Below, one piece after another: positions 32,301 through 47,300 of a stretch of 64,000 bases of DNA (its first letter is position 1; each line of letters starts with the position of its first letter). A program made the position numbers and the translations under genes. The stretch lies in NCBI RefSeq assembly GCF_002368195.1, contig NZ_AP018178.1, positions 3,120,791 to 3,184,790 of the forward strand, written 5' to 3'. The notes beneath the pieces are model-generated. The model did no database searches. It saw only the letters and a list, made by a program, of their open reading frames with translations, and was not told where the DNA came from. Source of the stretch: Calothrix sp. NIES-2100. Lineage in GTDB: Bacteria; Cyanobacteriota; Cyanobacteriia; Cyanobacteriales; Nostocaceae.

Positions 32301-35300
32301 GCCGCAGTTCCTTGGCTGCTTTGAACTAGATCGTTCAATACTGCGGGAGCATTAAAGCTATACAGGTTTTCCTGTATCAGTTTATTTTCAGTAGATGGAA
32401 TTGGGGTGGGTTGGTCAACAATTTCCACAACTTTCTCAAGGTGAGAAAAGTAAGCGTAGGTTTTCCCTTGATTTTGGATCAGTGCCAGATTTTTTCCTTG
32501 GAAGTCTAAGACACCATTAATAAAGCGGAAACCACTGAGGTCGCTCACACCAAAACCTGAAGCCGAAATCTGGATTTTGTCTCCCTGTTCGGGATTGAAA
32601 TCGAGAATTGTGTCAAAGCCGTCATTGGGAGAGTTAAAGAAGAAGACATCTGCACCAGCACCGCCATTGAGGATATCATCTCCCGTACCACCGACGATGA
32701 CATCATTACTATCGCCAGCAACTATCCAGTCATTATCTTCGTTACCGTAAATGGTGTCCTTACCACCACCACCTTCTAGCTGATCATTACCTTGATTACC
32801 TTCTAAATAATCATCGCCTAAGCCAGCTAAGATAATATCGCTACCGACACCACCTAAAAGGCGATCGCTTCCTTCGCCACCTTCTAATCTATCGCTACCT
32901 GCGCCACCTTCTAAGGAGTCGTCACCAGCGTTACCTTCAAGTTGGTCGTTACCATCTCCACCAATCAGGGTATCATTACTGCTACCACCGAGTAAGAAGT
33001 CATTACCTTCTTTACCATCAAGATAATCGTTACCTTCTTTACCTTCGAGTTGATCGTTACCAACACCACCTGTGAGGGTATTAGCCAACAAATTACCCTT
33101 AAGAACAACTCCTTTAGTCGCTGAATCTGTGGTTGTTTGGTCATCATCTTGAATATCGATCAAAGCGACTTTAGCATTTGGCGCGATCGCATAACCTTCA
33201 CCTACAGATTTCAGATTTAAGGTGATACTTTCTAAGTTTTCTGCCAAGTTATCGTTGAGAATTTGAATCTCAATCACAGCAGTGGTTTCACCAGGAGCAA
33301 TATTGATTTCCCCTGTAGTTGCGCCGACAATTTGATAATCTTCCCCTAAAGTAGCTGTACCGGAGATATCATAGAGAATCTTTAAGCCTTGGTTTGGTGC
33401 TTCTTGGGTTAAGTCAATGTGGAATTGTACCTTAGTCGCATCAGCCTCAGAAACCCGTGCTGGCGATACACTCACAGAAGCATAGCGATTACCGAAGCTA
33501 TTACCGTTAGCATCAACTAAATAATAGTTTTGATCAAAAGTTGCGGCGATCGCACCTATAAGTTGCTCAGTAGTCAGTTCCCCCGCAGCCATCTGCTGTA
33601 CTAATACAGGAATATGTTCTTCGGTAACTCGTTTGAGAGAGGCTAGTACTGGTAAGGCTTCCGATACAGCTTTTGATGCACCCACTTTCGCCACTTTCCC
33701 TAAATACTCATTACCTGCGGCGGCGGCTAAAGCTAAAGCACTTACTTGTTCAGCTGATGCAGTTAATTGATTGCGCTCAAATACTGAGTTAAAGAAGGAT
33801 TGTAGAATCTCTGTATTCGCCAGATCCAGGCGAGAATAAGTGCTATTTTGCAGATATACCGCTAGGGCATTAATCGCTTCTAGTAAATTATTAGGATTGA
33901 CTACACCTGTAGCAGCTTGTTGCAAACCATCTAAGAAAGCACGGGTTTCATTGAGCAGAGACTGTACTTGAATATGTGCCAAATAGACATCTAAGCCAAT
34001 TTCTTGCTTTTCTCCCACAGCTTTGAGGGGATCGAAACTTTCGAGATTTGATGCCAAATCTAAGCCCAATTGCTGTTTAATGATGCCATCGGCTGCCTCT
34101 CGGCTCAAGCCCGATTGTACTAGTCGTGCTTCTAAGCTAGTTAAAGGTGTGACGATCGCCGAACCCGGTAAAGCAATTAAAGCACCAGAAGACAAACCAC
34201 TAGAAGTATCAAAGCCGCCTAATCCTACTAATTGCGCCTCATCAACACCAATCTCACCATCACCATTGGTATCGACTTCTTGGGGAATATCCAGGTTAAA
34301 TTGACCGTATTCATCGGAAATTGTCTTAACTTCGCCTGCATCCCATTGATTATTAAAGTTGGTATCCAGGAAGATTGTTGCGCCGGCAATATAGCTTTGG
34401 GAAAGTGCGCCACTGAAAGTAAAACCATCAGCACTCAGGGTAAATTTAGCTAAGTTAAAGCGGGCAAATTCTTCTTTCCATACAGTCCCGACAAAAAGTA
34501 CTTTAATTTCTGCTTCCAGGAAAGCATCAATACTACCATTGAGCTTGAACAGTTCCCAAGGCTTGCTAATACGGGAAATAATCTCGGAACCGCGCACTTT
34601 ACCATCGCTAGTCCCTGTATTTTCTCCAGTATCTACGACATCAATACCAAGATAACCTTGAACACCACCCCGCACTGTCGCATCAGCTACGCCAACATCT
34701 AAGCCTAAACCAGCAGTAATCTTGGCATTCAGAGACAATTCATCAACGTCTTTACCGTTTGCGTCCCAATCTTTGAGATAAAAACCGTCAAAGATTTTGT
34801 AAATACTGCTGAACTCAAAATCATCATTTTTCCAATCATTAACTCCAGCGGTATCGAAACCTACAACCAAGTTAGTTTTCGCCGAGAAACTACCACCTAG
34901 TTCACCTTTAATCGGTCCCCAAATTGGGAAACTCTTGGAAATGCCAAAGTTAAATTCCAAGTCAGGAATATCATAAATCACCAAGTCGGTGGTTTTTCCT
35001 AACAGCAAATCAATGGCTTTGAGGGGATTGGTAAGAATTGGGAATTCTAAACCTTCAATATTTTTCAGCTTACTTAAGAAGCTACCTGTAGAACTACCAC
35101 TAGTTTTATTGGTGGCGTTAGTGAGGGGATCTGCTGCTGTTTTGGTAGTTTGTAAACCGCCTGTATTACTAGAACTGGTATCAACTTTATTCGCAGCTTG
35201 GGTGGTATCTTTGCTAGCTGCTTTCAAGTCACTGAGGGCAAAACTACCTAAATCAATAATAATCGGCTCATTGGCAGGAATCTTGCTGAGTGCAGTAATC

Positions 35301-38300
35301 AGATCGACAATATCACCTACAGCTTTAATAAAGCGCTCAGATTTTTCTAATTTTGCCCGATCTTCTGGAGGTGCTAACCGTTTAGCGACTTCAAAAACTG
35401 TGACTGTACCATCGTGATTGGCATCAAATAAATCACCTAAACCGAGTTGAGTAAATAACTTGGTATCAGCATTCAAGAGTTTAATAACTGGTTTGATTGG
35501 CTCAATAATACTATTAACTTCTTTGATGACTGGCCCCATTAAATTACTAATGAATGAGCCTAAATCAATCGCCACATTATTGAGTTTAATATTTGTCCCA
35601 TTCTTGTTGGCTTGTTGGACATTACCGTAGTTGAAAATGGGGAAATTAGCAGCCACGTCGAAACTAAAGGAAGGAAAGACAGGACTACCATTAATACTGG
35701 TTTTGGCTTTTAAACCCAGGTTGGCTTCACCTTTAAGTTGATAATCAATGAAGTTATAGAAGCCCTGCTGATTAGTTTTAGCTGTCTTGAAGACATTAAT
35801 TAAATCTAAAGCGCTGAGGCGACCACCATCATCAATGCCTTTCGATATCCATTTATTACCGTCGTAGTTTAAGCCGATATTTAACCCAGCAACCGTTCCC
35901 GAAAGGTCAATAATTTTATTAGCGGAATTAGCAGCTTTTGTTACTGTAATTTGCGGATTATCTATCTTAATTTCGGGGATGTATTTGGTAATTACATCTG
36001 GTAAACCGAGACTATCCAAAGATACTAAAGACTTCAAATCAATGCCTTGGGGTGCAGAAAATTGCACTTTATCGTTACTAACAAAGAAATCGACTGTTGG
36101 TAACTTACTACTTAAACTTGTAGGAATCCCCAAAGAACTCGCTAAAGTACCTAAATTAACCCCAGACGCGGAAAACTGATAACTAGTAGTCCCAGATTTA
36201 AAGTTAGTTAACAGTAGATTGGGATTAGTCAGGGTAAGATTTGGCGGTGCAGTGAAAATGCTATTAATTCCGGGAATAGCATTAATAACTTGACTGAGGT
36301 TAATTTGGTTAGAAGAGAATTGGAATTGATTATTACTCAACCCCACATTCACATTACCAAAAGCATTGAGTAAATCTTTTACAGGCGTAGCTACACTGCT
36401 AGGAACTAATGCGGAACCTTGGGAAATTAGCCAATCTGCTAATTGTTTGGTAGGTAATTGATCGGCTTTAAAGCTAAAATTAGCATCTCGCCAACTGGTA
36501 GCGCCAAGGGGTTTAGTCAGGGTGAGACTAGGATTAGTAACTGGTAAATCTAGAGTCTTGACATTGAGCGCATCTAAGCCTGGGATTTTCTCTAAAACAT
36601 CGCTCAAATCTAGGATACCTTCATAGGTAATCTGAATTTGACTATCGCCAATTTGCAAATCTACTCTTCTAGCTAAATCCAGCAAATCCTCAACTACGTT
36701 AAGTACTTCCCCAGGTAAAACGGCTTTTGCTTGTTTGGTTAACCAATCTACTAATTCCTGTTTTGGCAGATGATCCGCAGTTAAGGAATAGTTGGCATTA
36801 GAAGCACCTTTATCTAGGTTAGAAATGCTGAGTACTGGATTGGTAATTGGTAAAGTTAAGCCAGTGGTTTGTAATTCCGATAAGCCAGGAATCTGTTTAA
36901 TAACACTAGCTAAATCCAGAGTTCCCGGGTAACTAATTTGTAGTTGATTCTTTTTGAAGAGAACCTCAAAGTCTGCGGCGGTGGTAATGAGAGAACTAAT
37001 AATATTTTTAACTGATGACGGTAGCGCACTCGCTGCTTGATCGATTAACCATTTCTTCAATCCCTCTTTGTTGAGTTTCTCAGCACTAAAGTTAAAATCT
37101 GTGCTGGTAATGTTATTTGTAGTTACCCTTGTGAGAGTTAAAGTTGGTTTAGTAACAGTAAGGGCATTATTTGGTGGTAGGGGAACGCTACTAATTCCAG
37201 GAATATTTTTAATTAACCCAACGACATCAACAGTACCGTCATAAAGGACTTGGATTTGTTTATCCGTCAGGAGAATATTAACATCCTGTGCTAAACCCTT
37301 AAGTCCATTAAGAATATCCTTAGCTTCTGCTGGTAAAGCATTACCAGCTTTAGTAATCAACCAATTTTGTAAATCAGCAATTGGTAGTTTTTCGGCACTA
37401 AAGCTAAAGTCTGCATCCTTACCTGGGTTGGTAATCGTAATACTGGGATTTTTAACATTCAAAGTTAAACCAGTAAAGTCAAAATCCTTGATACCAGGAA
37501 TTTCTTTAAGGATATTTACTAGATTGAGATTGCCTTGATAATTTACCTGGAATTGACTATCACCAAAGCGAATATCTAATTGTTCGCCTACCGCCGCTAA
37601 AGCGTTGAATATTCCCTGTAATTCTGTGGGAATTAAAGATTTTGCTTGGTCTTTCAGCCAGCTAATTAACTCTTGTTTTGGTAAATGTTGAGCAGCAAAG
37701 CTATAACTTGCACTCTTACCTGGATTAGTAATAGTTAAACTGGGGTTGAGTACAGGTAATTTGAGGTTATTGAGGGGTAATTCATTTAAGCCGGGAATTT
37801 CTTTGAGGAGGGTAGCTAAATCAACCGAACCTTCATAAGCAATTTCTAGCTGATTATTGCCTACTTCTAAATCAATACCTTCAGAAATATTCATCAAAGT
37901 ATTGAATACCTTGACTAAATCTGCGGGTAGTAATTCTGTGGCTTTTTCTTTTGCCCACTGTACCAGTTCTTCTTTAGGTAAGCGATCGCTCTTGAGTAAA
38001 TACTGTGCTGTGGCTGTACCAGGATTGATAATGGTGATACTAGGATTAGTAACAGGGAGGTTTAACCCCGATAAAGCACCAATATCTTTCACTCCAGGGA
38101 TTAAGCCGATCACTTGGGAAAGATCCAAATTGCCATTATAAGCAAGTTGCATTTGTCCCTTACCCAAAACTAAATCAATATTGGTTCCCAGCGCTAGTAA
38201 TTGATTGAGAACCGATTTCACCGCGTCGGGTAGGCTATTGGTAGCTGTCGTTTTTAGCCAAGCGAGAAGATCCTTGGTAGGTAGGCGATCGCTATTGAAG

Positions 38301-41300
38301 AGATAATCTGCGTTGGCTTTACCAGGATTAATCAAGGTAAAACTGGGATTGGTAACATTCAGTTTTAATCCTTGCAGAGGTAGATCCTTAACACCCGGAA
38401 TCACTCCCGCTAGTTCTAGTAAATCAACATCACCACGATAGTTAAGTTGCAGTTGATTTTGGGCAATATTGATATCTAAATTAGTAGAAAGCTTGCTCAG
38501 TACAGTTTGTACTTCACTGGGTAACTTAGAACTGAGCCAATTTATTAACTGTTGTTTCGGTAATTTTTCGGCATCAATGCTGTAGCTAGCATTTGCTCCA
38601 GGATTGAGAATGGTAAGCTTGGGATTGAATACAGGTAGACTTAGCCCAGTGGTGAGTAAATCCTTAACACCAGGAATCAACGCTAGGAGTTTAGCTAAAT
38701 CGATGTTACCGTTATAACCGATTTCAATCTGACTATTACCGAGAACCACATCCAGGTTTTGGGCTTCAGATGCGATCGCCTGTAATACCGATTTCACCTC
38801 AGCAGGTAACTGTTGAACTAACCAATTGAGTAACTGTTGCTTCGGTAGTTGCTCGGCACTAAAGTTATAACTAGCATTCTTACCTGGGTTGAGAATCTCA
38901 ATCTTGGGATTCAGCACAGGTAAAGATAAATTATTCAGGGGTAACTCATTTAACCCAGGAATTTCTTTAATAATCGTCGCTAAATCCAAATTACCCTGAT
39001 AACTCAGCGTCAGTTGATTACTCCCAATGATTGCATCCATGCGTTGCGCTACATTGAGCAGCGATTTCACCATCCCTGCAACTTCTGTAGGTAACAGCGC
39101 CATGACTTCTTTACTCAGCCATTGGGTTAACTCGTCTTTGGGTAAACTTTCCGCCGTCAAGCTATAGTTGCGATCGCTTCCGGTTTTGTTAATTGTAAAG
39201 CTGGGATTGAGAACAGGTAAGCTTAAATTTTTGGGGGTAACAGAGTCTAAACCCGGAATAATATCTAAAGCTTTGACTAAATCAACTGAACCTAAATAGG
39301 TAATTTGGGTTTGGTTATCACCGAGAACTAAATCAATGTTGGTTAAGTTGTTTAATAATCCGGTGAGGAAATCTTGCACACTCGGATCGTTAACTAGGGT
39401 TTTAACTTGATCCACCAACCAAGTTTTAATTTGAGCTACAGGGAGGCGCTCTAAATTAAAGCTAAAACTTGGTGCAACATTGGGGTTAGTAATGGTGATA
39501 CTGGGATTAGTGAGGGTGACGTTTAATCCCTTGAGTGGTAACAGAAAATCGCCAAGTTGACTGGTAATTCCATCGATGATGGTTTTCAGGTTGAGATCGC
39601 CTAAGTAGCCAATTTGAATTTGATTATTCCCAAATTGCAAATCAATATTCTCAACTACACTCAGCAGTTGCTTGACAAACGACTGCACATCAGCCGGAAG
39701 TAGCTTGGTGACTGTGTTTGTTAACCATGTAACTAGCTCTTTTTTGGGTAAGCGATCGCTCTTAAAGGCGTAACTGAGATCCTGTGTGCCTAAGTTACTT
39801 AAAATCAACTGGGGATTGCTAACTGGTAACGCCAAGCCATCTAAAGATAAATCTTTAATTCCTGGTATGACTTTGGCAATTTTGGCAATATCTAAATTAC
39901 CTTGATAAGCCAGCTTTAATTGCTTGTCACTAAATAGAACATCTACCTGTTGAGCAACATCAGAAACCGTATTCAAAATAGATTGGGCTTCTGTGGGTAA
40001 CTGTTGAACCAGCCAATTAACTAATTCTTGTTTGGGTAACTGTTCAACCGCAAAACTATAGTCAATATCCTGACTATTGGGATTAATAATTGTCAGACGC
40101 GGATTGGTAACAGGTAACTTGAGGGTATTGAGTGGTAAATCCTTCAGCCCCGGAACTTGTTGTAAAATACTGCTCAGGTCTAATTTACCTAAATAACCGA
40201 TTTGAATCTGGTTATTACCCAGTTGTAAATCAACATTTTCTGTTAAATTTAGTAACCCATTCAGGACATTACGCACTTCTTCTGGTAACAAAGCTACTGC
40301 TTGTCCTTTCACCCAGTTGATTAATTCTTGTTTGGGTAAACGTTCTACACTAAAGGCATAATCAACATTAGGTGTACCGAGATTTAATAAAGTTAAACTC
40401 GGATTTGTCACAGGTAAATTTAACCCTGTTAACGGTAAATCTCGCACCCCAGGAATCGCCGAGATTAACTTATCCAATTGCAGATCACCTTTGTAGGTAA
40501 TTTGCATTTGCTTGCTACCCAATAGCAAATCTACTCGTTCAAAGTTCTCGATAAATAGCTGATTCAGGAGGTTTTGAGCCGCTTCTGGTAATACAGATTT
40601 AGCTTGATTAGTTAACCAATTGAGAATTGGACGTTTTGGTAGACTATCAACAGCAAAGGCATAATCTGGATTAGTTCCTGTAGGATTGGTAATTGTGAGG
40701 CGAGGATTAGTAACAGGTAAAGTTAAACCATTTAAAGGTAATTCTTTCACCCCAGGAATCAAAGCTGCTAATTTTGCCAAATCAAGATTACCTTGATAAG
40801 CAAATTCGATTTGATTGTTTCCTAGCACTAAATCAATATTGTTAGTGAGTGCTAGGAGTTGATTTAAAACATCTTGTACACCTTGGGGTAATAAAGATTT
40901 ACCTTGAGCAGCTAACCAGCTAACTAATTGTTCTTTCGGGAGTTTTTCGGCAACAAAGGCATAATCTGCATTAAAACTACCAGGATTAGTAATTGTAATC
41001 TTGGGATTGGTAACAGGTAAATTCAACCCAGTTAAAGGTAAATCTTTAATCCCCGGAATTATACCTATGAACTGTGTCAGGTTGAGATTACCTTGGTAAG
41101 CAATTTGGATTTGTTCTTTACCTAATACCAAATCTACATTATTAGTTAACGCCAATAGTTGATTGACAACATCCTGTACACCTTGGGGTAGTAATGTTTT
41201 GCCTTGATTACCTAACCAGCTAACTAACTGTGCTTTGGGTAAACTCGCAGCCGACAAAGCATAATTAGCACTAGCATTACCAGGATTAGTAATGGTAATT

Positions 41301-44300
41301 GTGGGATTGGTAACAGGTAAAGTTAAGCCAGTTAAAGGTAAATCTTTAATCCCCGGAATTTTATCTTTAATTTGGGCAAGATCCAAATTACCCAAATAAG
41401 TAATTTGCAGTTGATCTCTACCTAATACTAAATCAACATTATTAGTTAATGCTAGTAATGAATTGAGGACATCTTGTACGCTTTGCGGTATTACTGTTTT
41501 TGCCTGATTACTTAACCAACTAACTAACTGTGCCTTTGGTAAACTAGCTGCACTAAATGTATAGTCGGCATTTTCTAATCCCGGATTATTAATGGTGAGT
41601 TTTGCACCTGTAACAGGCAAAGTTAAGCCATTGAGGGGTATATTCTTAACTCCCGGAATCACAGTAGCTAACTTCGCAAAATCAATCGATCCGGGATAGG
41701 TAAATTGCAGTTGTTTATCGTTAAAAGCAATATTTACCCCAGTGGTTTCTGCTAACAGAATTTGCAGCAGAACTTTGACTTCTGGGGAAGCATTTGTTAA
41801 GGCTGTCAGCACCTCTTGGGGAATACCCGCAGTTGCTGTCGCTTGATTCTTTAACCATGCAGCTAGTGTTGATGCTGAAACATTAGAGAAAGAAGAGGTA
41901 AAAGGCGCTGCTTGGGGAATAGTTTGCAGATTGCGGTTATATTCTACCGTCTTTGTATCTACTGTTTGCGCTAAAACTGGGTTGGCTACGGGAATTTCTG
42001 CAATTTCTTGACTAGGATTAGTTTTACTTACCGGAGTGGGTAAATTTGGTGTGGTAGCGGCTGGTGATTTTGGCGCTAATTTTTCGGTAGGTGCAGGTGG
42101 AAGCTGTGGCGGTGTGGGAATAACTAAAGTATCGGCGGGGGTACTGTCTACCTTGGTAGCTGTGACATCAATTGTGGTGATTGGTTGTGGTGTGACAAGT
42201 TTTTTCTTGCTAGCGTCTGGATCTTTAAAGCTAATATCCGCAGAAATTCCTAATTTTGTCGGATTCTTCGGATCGTTAGCAAAATCAACTTGCAGAAAGC
42301 CTAAATTACCTACACCTTTAAAATCTTTGCTCAAATTCAGGCTGACATCAGCATGAAACTTAGTTTTGTCTGGATTAATATAGAAACCGAGGAGTTTATT
42401 TAAGCCAAAACCAACAGATAAATCATAATTAAAATTACCCGTTAAATTACCTTGAGTTTCAAAGCCAATCCCTAAAGCCGGAACACCTAAATCTGAGGAA
42501 AGATTGAGATTAAAAAATTCGTAGTTTTTCTTAGCATTAAACTCAAAGTAAACATCGGTATCTGTCATTGTAGTTTTGACATCTACCCCAGAAATTCCCA
42601 ACTGAGTTAAAGCATCTTCTATCAGCTTATCTAGCGACTTTGTTGTCAGTTGATTAGGATCGGTTTGACTGACACCTTTACTTACAATGCTGCCTAAATC
42701 TTGCAGTAAAGTTGGAGAACGTCCTTTGAGTGAACCAATAATGGGTAATTCTAAGTTATCAATTGTACCTTGAAGTGTACCAAATCCAGCTTCAATCCCC
42801 TTGATGGTTTCAACTTTATCCAGAACCCGATCAACTATATAAACTGTTTGGGGTACAACAGCCAGATTGTCATAGTTAGCATCATTGCTACTCAGTTTAT
42901 AATCAATGACAGCGATATTTGTTTCTAAATCCGGTTCCAGAATGCCATCATCTATACCTTGAACAGTAATGGTTTTTAATTGATACCATTCTTCTGGTTT
43001 AAAGGTAACTTGCAGCGTATCAACTAACTTACCATCTTTATCAATAAAGCCTAGTTGTTTCTTATCTTCACCAGCGGCATTTTTCTTCGTGGTGTTAGTT
43101 TTTAACGTCAGGGTGACATCAGATGAAGGTTCACTGAGTAGAGAGAGTTCAAACTGAGAAGTGCGAATTGTATCACCATCATTGGTTTTAAACGAATCAT
43201 CTTCAATGGCAATAGTACGATTTCCACCTTGAACAATCCGCACCCCTGGAACATCGTTATCAATAATATTCAGGCTGGCAGTTTTTGAACTAGTATCTCC
43301 TAATTTATAGCCGTCACCAGGAAGTAATGTTACCGTGACTGTTTCGGAAGGAATTCTTACTGCATTTCCGGCTTTAATTTGACTAGCAACAGCATTATCA
43401 ACGGTTAGTTCTAATGTTCCCGTGTAATTGATGACGTTACTGTTAACAGGACAATCAAGTTTGCTAACATTCCAAGCTGCACCATTTTGTAAGGTGGCAT
43501 TAATACCATTACCAGTCAAATCGTTAATTGTGCCAATGGTTTTATTTGTGGCATTAGCATTAGCAGTATTGGCGCTGTAGTTGATTTTTAAACCGTCTTC
43601 TTTACCAGAGAGAAAACGGTTCATATTTTCCTGAATTTCTTCAGCGCTGCGGGCTGTATCCCATACTCTGACTTCAGCAATATTCCCGTCGAAGTATTCA
43701 TTACTCCAGTTACTCTTACCAATAAAGTTACTGCTGCGGGTAATATTATTGACGATTTTTTGACCACTAGCCTCTTTAATTAACTCACCATTGAGGTAAA
43801 TAAAAGCATTACCTTTACCATCATTAACTGCGGCAATATGAATCCATTGACCAATAGGTAACACCTTGTCTGTAGTGATGATTGTCCTGTTACTACTACC
43901 ACTACCGTTGCGAGTGTTTAGCTGTAGTTTGCCTGTAGTACCATCAAACTGTAAAAGAATATTATCTTTATCTTCACCATTTCCTAAGTCAATAATAGTT
44001 GCATAGTTTTGATGTTTATCAATCTTAATCCACGCTTCAATTGTAAAATCGCCACCAATTTTTGTATTGCCTAAAGAAGCGTAATCATTAGTACCATCAA
44101 AGCTGAATGAACCTTGATCTAATTGATTCAGGGTAACATCCTGAGTTAGGTTTCCGGTTAAGTTATTACCAAAATCAACAAAACTACCTGTTGGTAAATT
44201 GACATCAACAGTAGGCAGAAGTTTAAATTCTGCTAATTGAACTGAGCTTGCACCATTGGTTTTGACGATTTCTAGAAGATAGTATTGATATGGTGTAGTG

Positions 44301-47300
44301 TTCTTAAAATCAAAAGTTTTAGTTTCCAGGCGATTAGCAAAAGTAATACCTTTACGCTCATCGAGTGGGGTAAATGTTTGACCATCATTTGAACCCCAAA
44401 CTCGCCAAGTTTGAGGATCTCGACTTGATTGATCGTTAGCTGAAGTTATGGCATAACTTTTAATAACCGCCGCATTTTCTAATTTATATTGCAGCCAGTT
44501 ATCAATATTTGGGCTGTCTGACTTCATATCAGTCAGCCATTTAGTATTGATGTTACCATCAGCTGCTTTTTCTTGTTCTTCTCCTGTGGGAGAAGTAGTA
44601 TTGTCAACCTTAATTTCCTTGACTTTTAAGGAAGGTTGTATGGCTTTGCCCAGAACATCTAGCCGTAAAGTTGTCTTACCATTACTGCTAGATACGGTAG
44701 AAACATTGTTAACCGTAAAACTTACATCTTCGATTTTCTTATCATCAATAGGAACAATAGGAATGAGAATTTGATTACCAAAAACCCGCACTTTACCTGT
44801 GTTGTTACCATCTGTCCCAATTGATTGATAATCTGCGTCTTTTGTCGCAGTTCCGCCTGTAATTTTGTAGTTGATTTCCAGCCCTGTATTATCAACAGGA
44901 AGGGCATAAACAGGCGCGTCAAAATTACCTACTTGCCAAGTTGCACCATTTTTAAGAGTGCCATCAATACCGTTATTTGTATAGTCGGTTAAGGTTTCGG
45001 GATTTAAGTTAGTGGGATTGGCATTATTAATGCTGTAGTAAGTTTTTAAACCGTTTTCTGTACCGGTGAGAAAACGATTCATGTTCTGCCGAATTTGATC
45101 GCTACTACGGGCTGTATCCCAAACTCTGACTTCGGTGATATTGCCATCAAAATACTTATCGCTATCCCAGTTACTACGTCCAATATAGTTACTGGTACGT
45201 CCAATATTGTTGACGATGGTTTGACCACTTCCTTGTGTAGCTAACTCACCATTAAGGTAAATAAAAGCATTACCTTTACCATCATTAACTGCGGCGACAT
45301 GAATCCATTGACCAATAGGTAATACTTGATTTGTGGTGATAATTTTCTGGTTACCACTACCGTTGCGAGTGTTTAACTGTAGTTTGCCTGTAGTATCAAA
45401 CTGTAAAAGGATATTATCTTTATCTTGACCATTTCCTAAATCAATAATGGTTGCATAATCTTGATATTTGTCAATCTTAATCCAGGCTTCAAGGGTAAAA
45501 TCACCACCAATTTTGGGATCGCCCAGAGTAACATAATCATCAACTCCATCCAGCGTTAATGTACCTTGTTCGAGGAGATTGCGATTTAATTCGACAACAA
45601 AATAGCCCGGAGTGGAGTAAATTTCGGCGGCGGATCTGCCGGCTGTGATACTTGCTGTGGGAAGATCGTTATCTTGAATGAGGACAGTTATGGGTTTAAG
45701 GTTAGCACCAATATTGTTATAAAGTGGATCTTCGCCACTAACCTCAAAGGCGATCGCACTTCTTTGTAAATACTCTACTTTGTTATCATCAATGGCAGCA
45801 ATTTGCAGGGTTTGGGCTTTATCCCAGTTTTGCGCGTTAAAGGTAATGGTGATGGTATCGCCGGGTTTTTTACCAACAAAGTAAAATTCATCATCCTGGG
45901 GTGTCAGTGTGAGAACCACTTTACCTGTGGGTTGACTGGCAAGTTTAATACTAAAGGCATCCTGAGTTCCTTCAGTAGTAATTGGTAAAGGAGTAATGAC
46001 AAATCCCGCAGTGTCATTATCATCTAGATTGGTAATAACTAAATCGTTAGTAGGCGAAGAAACGAAGATATCACTAAATTTGTTGCTATCACCTGCAACC
46101 AGGTTTTCGGCTAGCGAACCAAAGACAACATAGCTACCATCAGCACTTATCGCCGGATCGAAACTGTTATCAGTCCCTTGGGCGTTATTATTTGCAATAT
46201 TGAGGCGTTCGATTTGCTTGGTAGTGCGATCGTAGCGGAAAATATCTTTTTTGCCGTTGGTGTCATTTGCTACTAAGTTACTAGCTTCCGATTCAAAGAC
46301 AACATAGCGTCCATCAGCACTAATAGTAGGATCTAAACTATCGCCGTTACCTTGAGTACCATCGCTACTAACACTGATGCGTTGAGTTTGTTTAGTAGTG
46401 CGATCATAAATAAAGATATCTTTCTTGCCGTTAGTGTCACCCGTTACCAGGTTACTAGCTTCCGATTCAAAAACAATATAGCGTCCATCGGCACTCACTG
46501 AAGCGATCGCACTATTGCCATTTGCTTGTGTACCATCGCTGCTAACACTAATCCGTTGTATGCCTTCTCCGGCAGTAATTACAGATTCTGGGACAGTGGT
46601 GGAGGTATTAGCATTGAGTTTAAATTCAGCTAATTGAACCGCATTAGGTTGGGAGGTTGTTCCATGTAATTGCACTGCATCAATTTCTTCCCAACTACTA
46701 CTGGCGTTAGTATCTACGGTAATTCTGACACCTTTGACGAGGAAGGTTGTTTGAGTAAAATCTACTCTAAAATCAACAATTTGACCTTGAGGACTGTTAT
46801 CTTTCCCTGCCCAAACTTCTGTGTATGTGTTATCTACACCAAGAACTTCTACTTTAGAAACAAATCCATTACCATAGCTTTCTCGAATTGTGACACCATT
46901 AGCATAAACAGGTGTGTTAAAGCCAACTGTCAGAAACTCATATCTTTGAGCATTATTGGTAGGAGAAGGTGCCCAAGCTTCTTTAATGTCCCCGTATGTG
47001 TTTACATTGGGTACGCCTAATGCTTGTTGTGCTGACCAACTGCTGCTGGAATATTCAGAGCTTTTAGCAATTACCGTATTAGCATACTGAGATAATGGGG
47101 AAATACTACCACCTTTATTAGAGAGAATATTCAGGCGATAGTAACGATATTGTTTGGTGTTATTTAATTGGAAAGTTTTTGTTTCAAAGCGACTGCTAAA
47201 GGTAATCCCTGTTTGTTCATCAACTTTTTCAAAAGTGATACCATCATTTGAGCCGAGTAATTGCCAATCTTTTGGATCTCTTTCGGCAAAATCATTAGCT

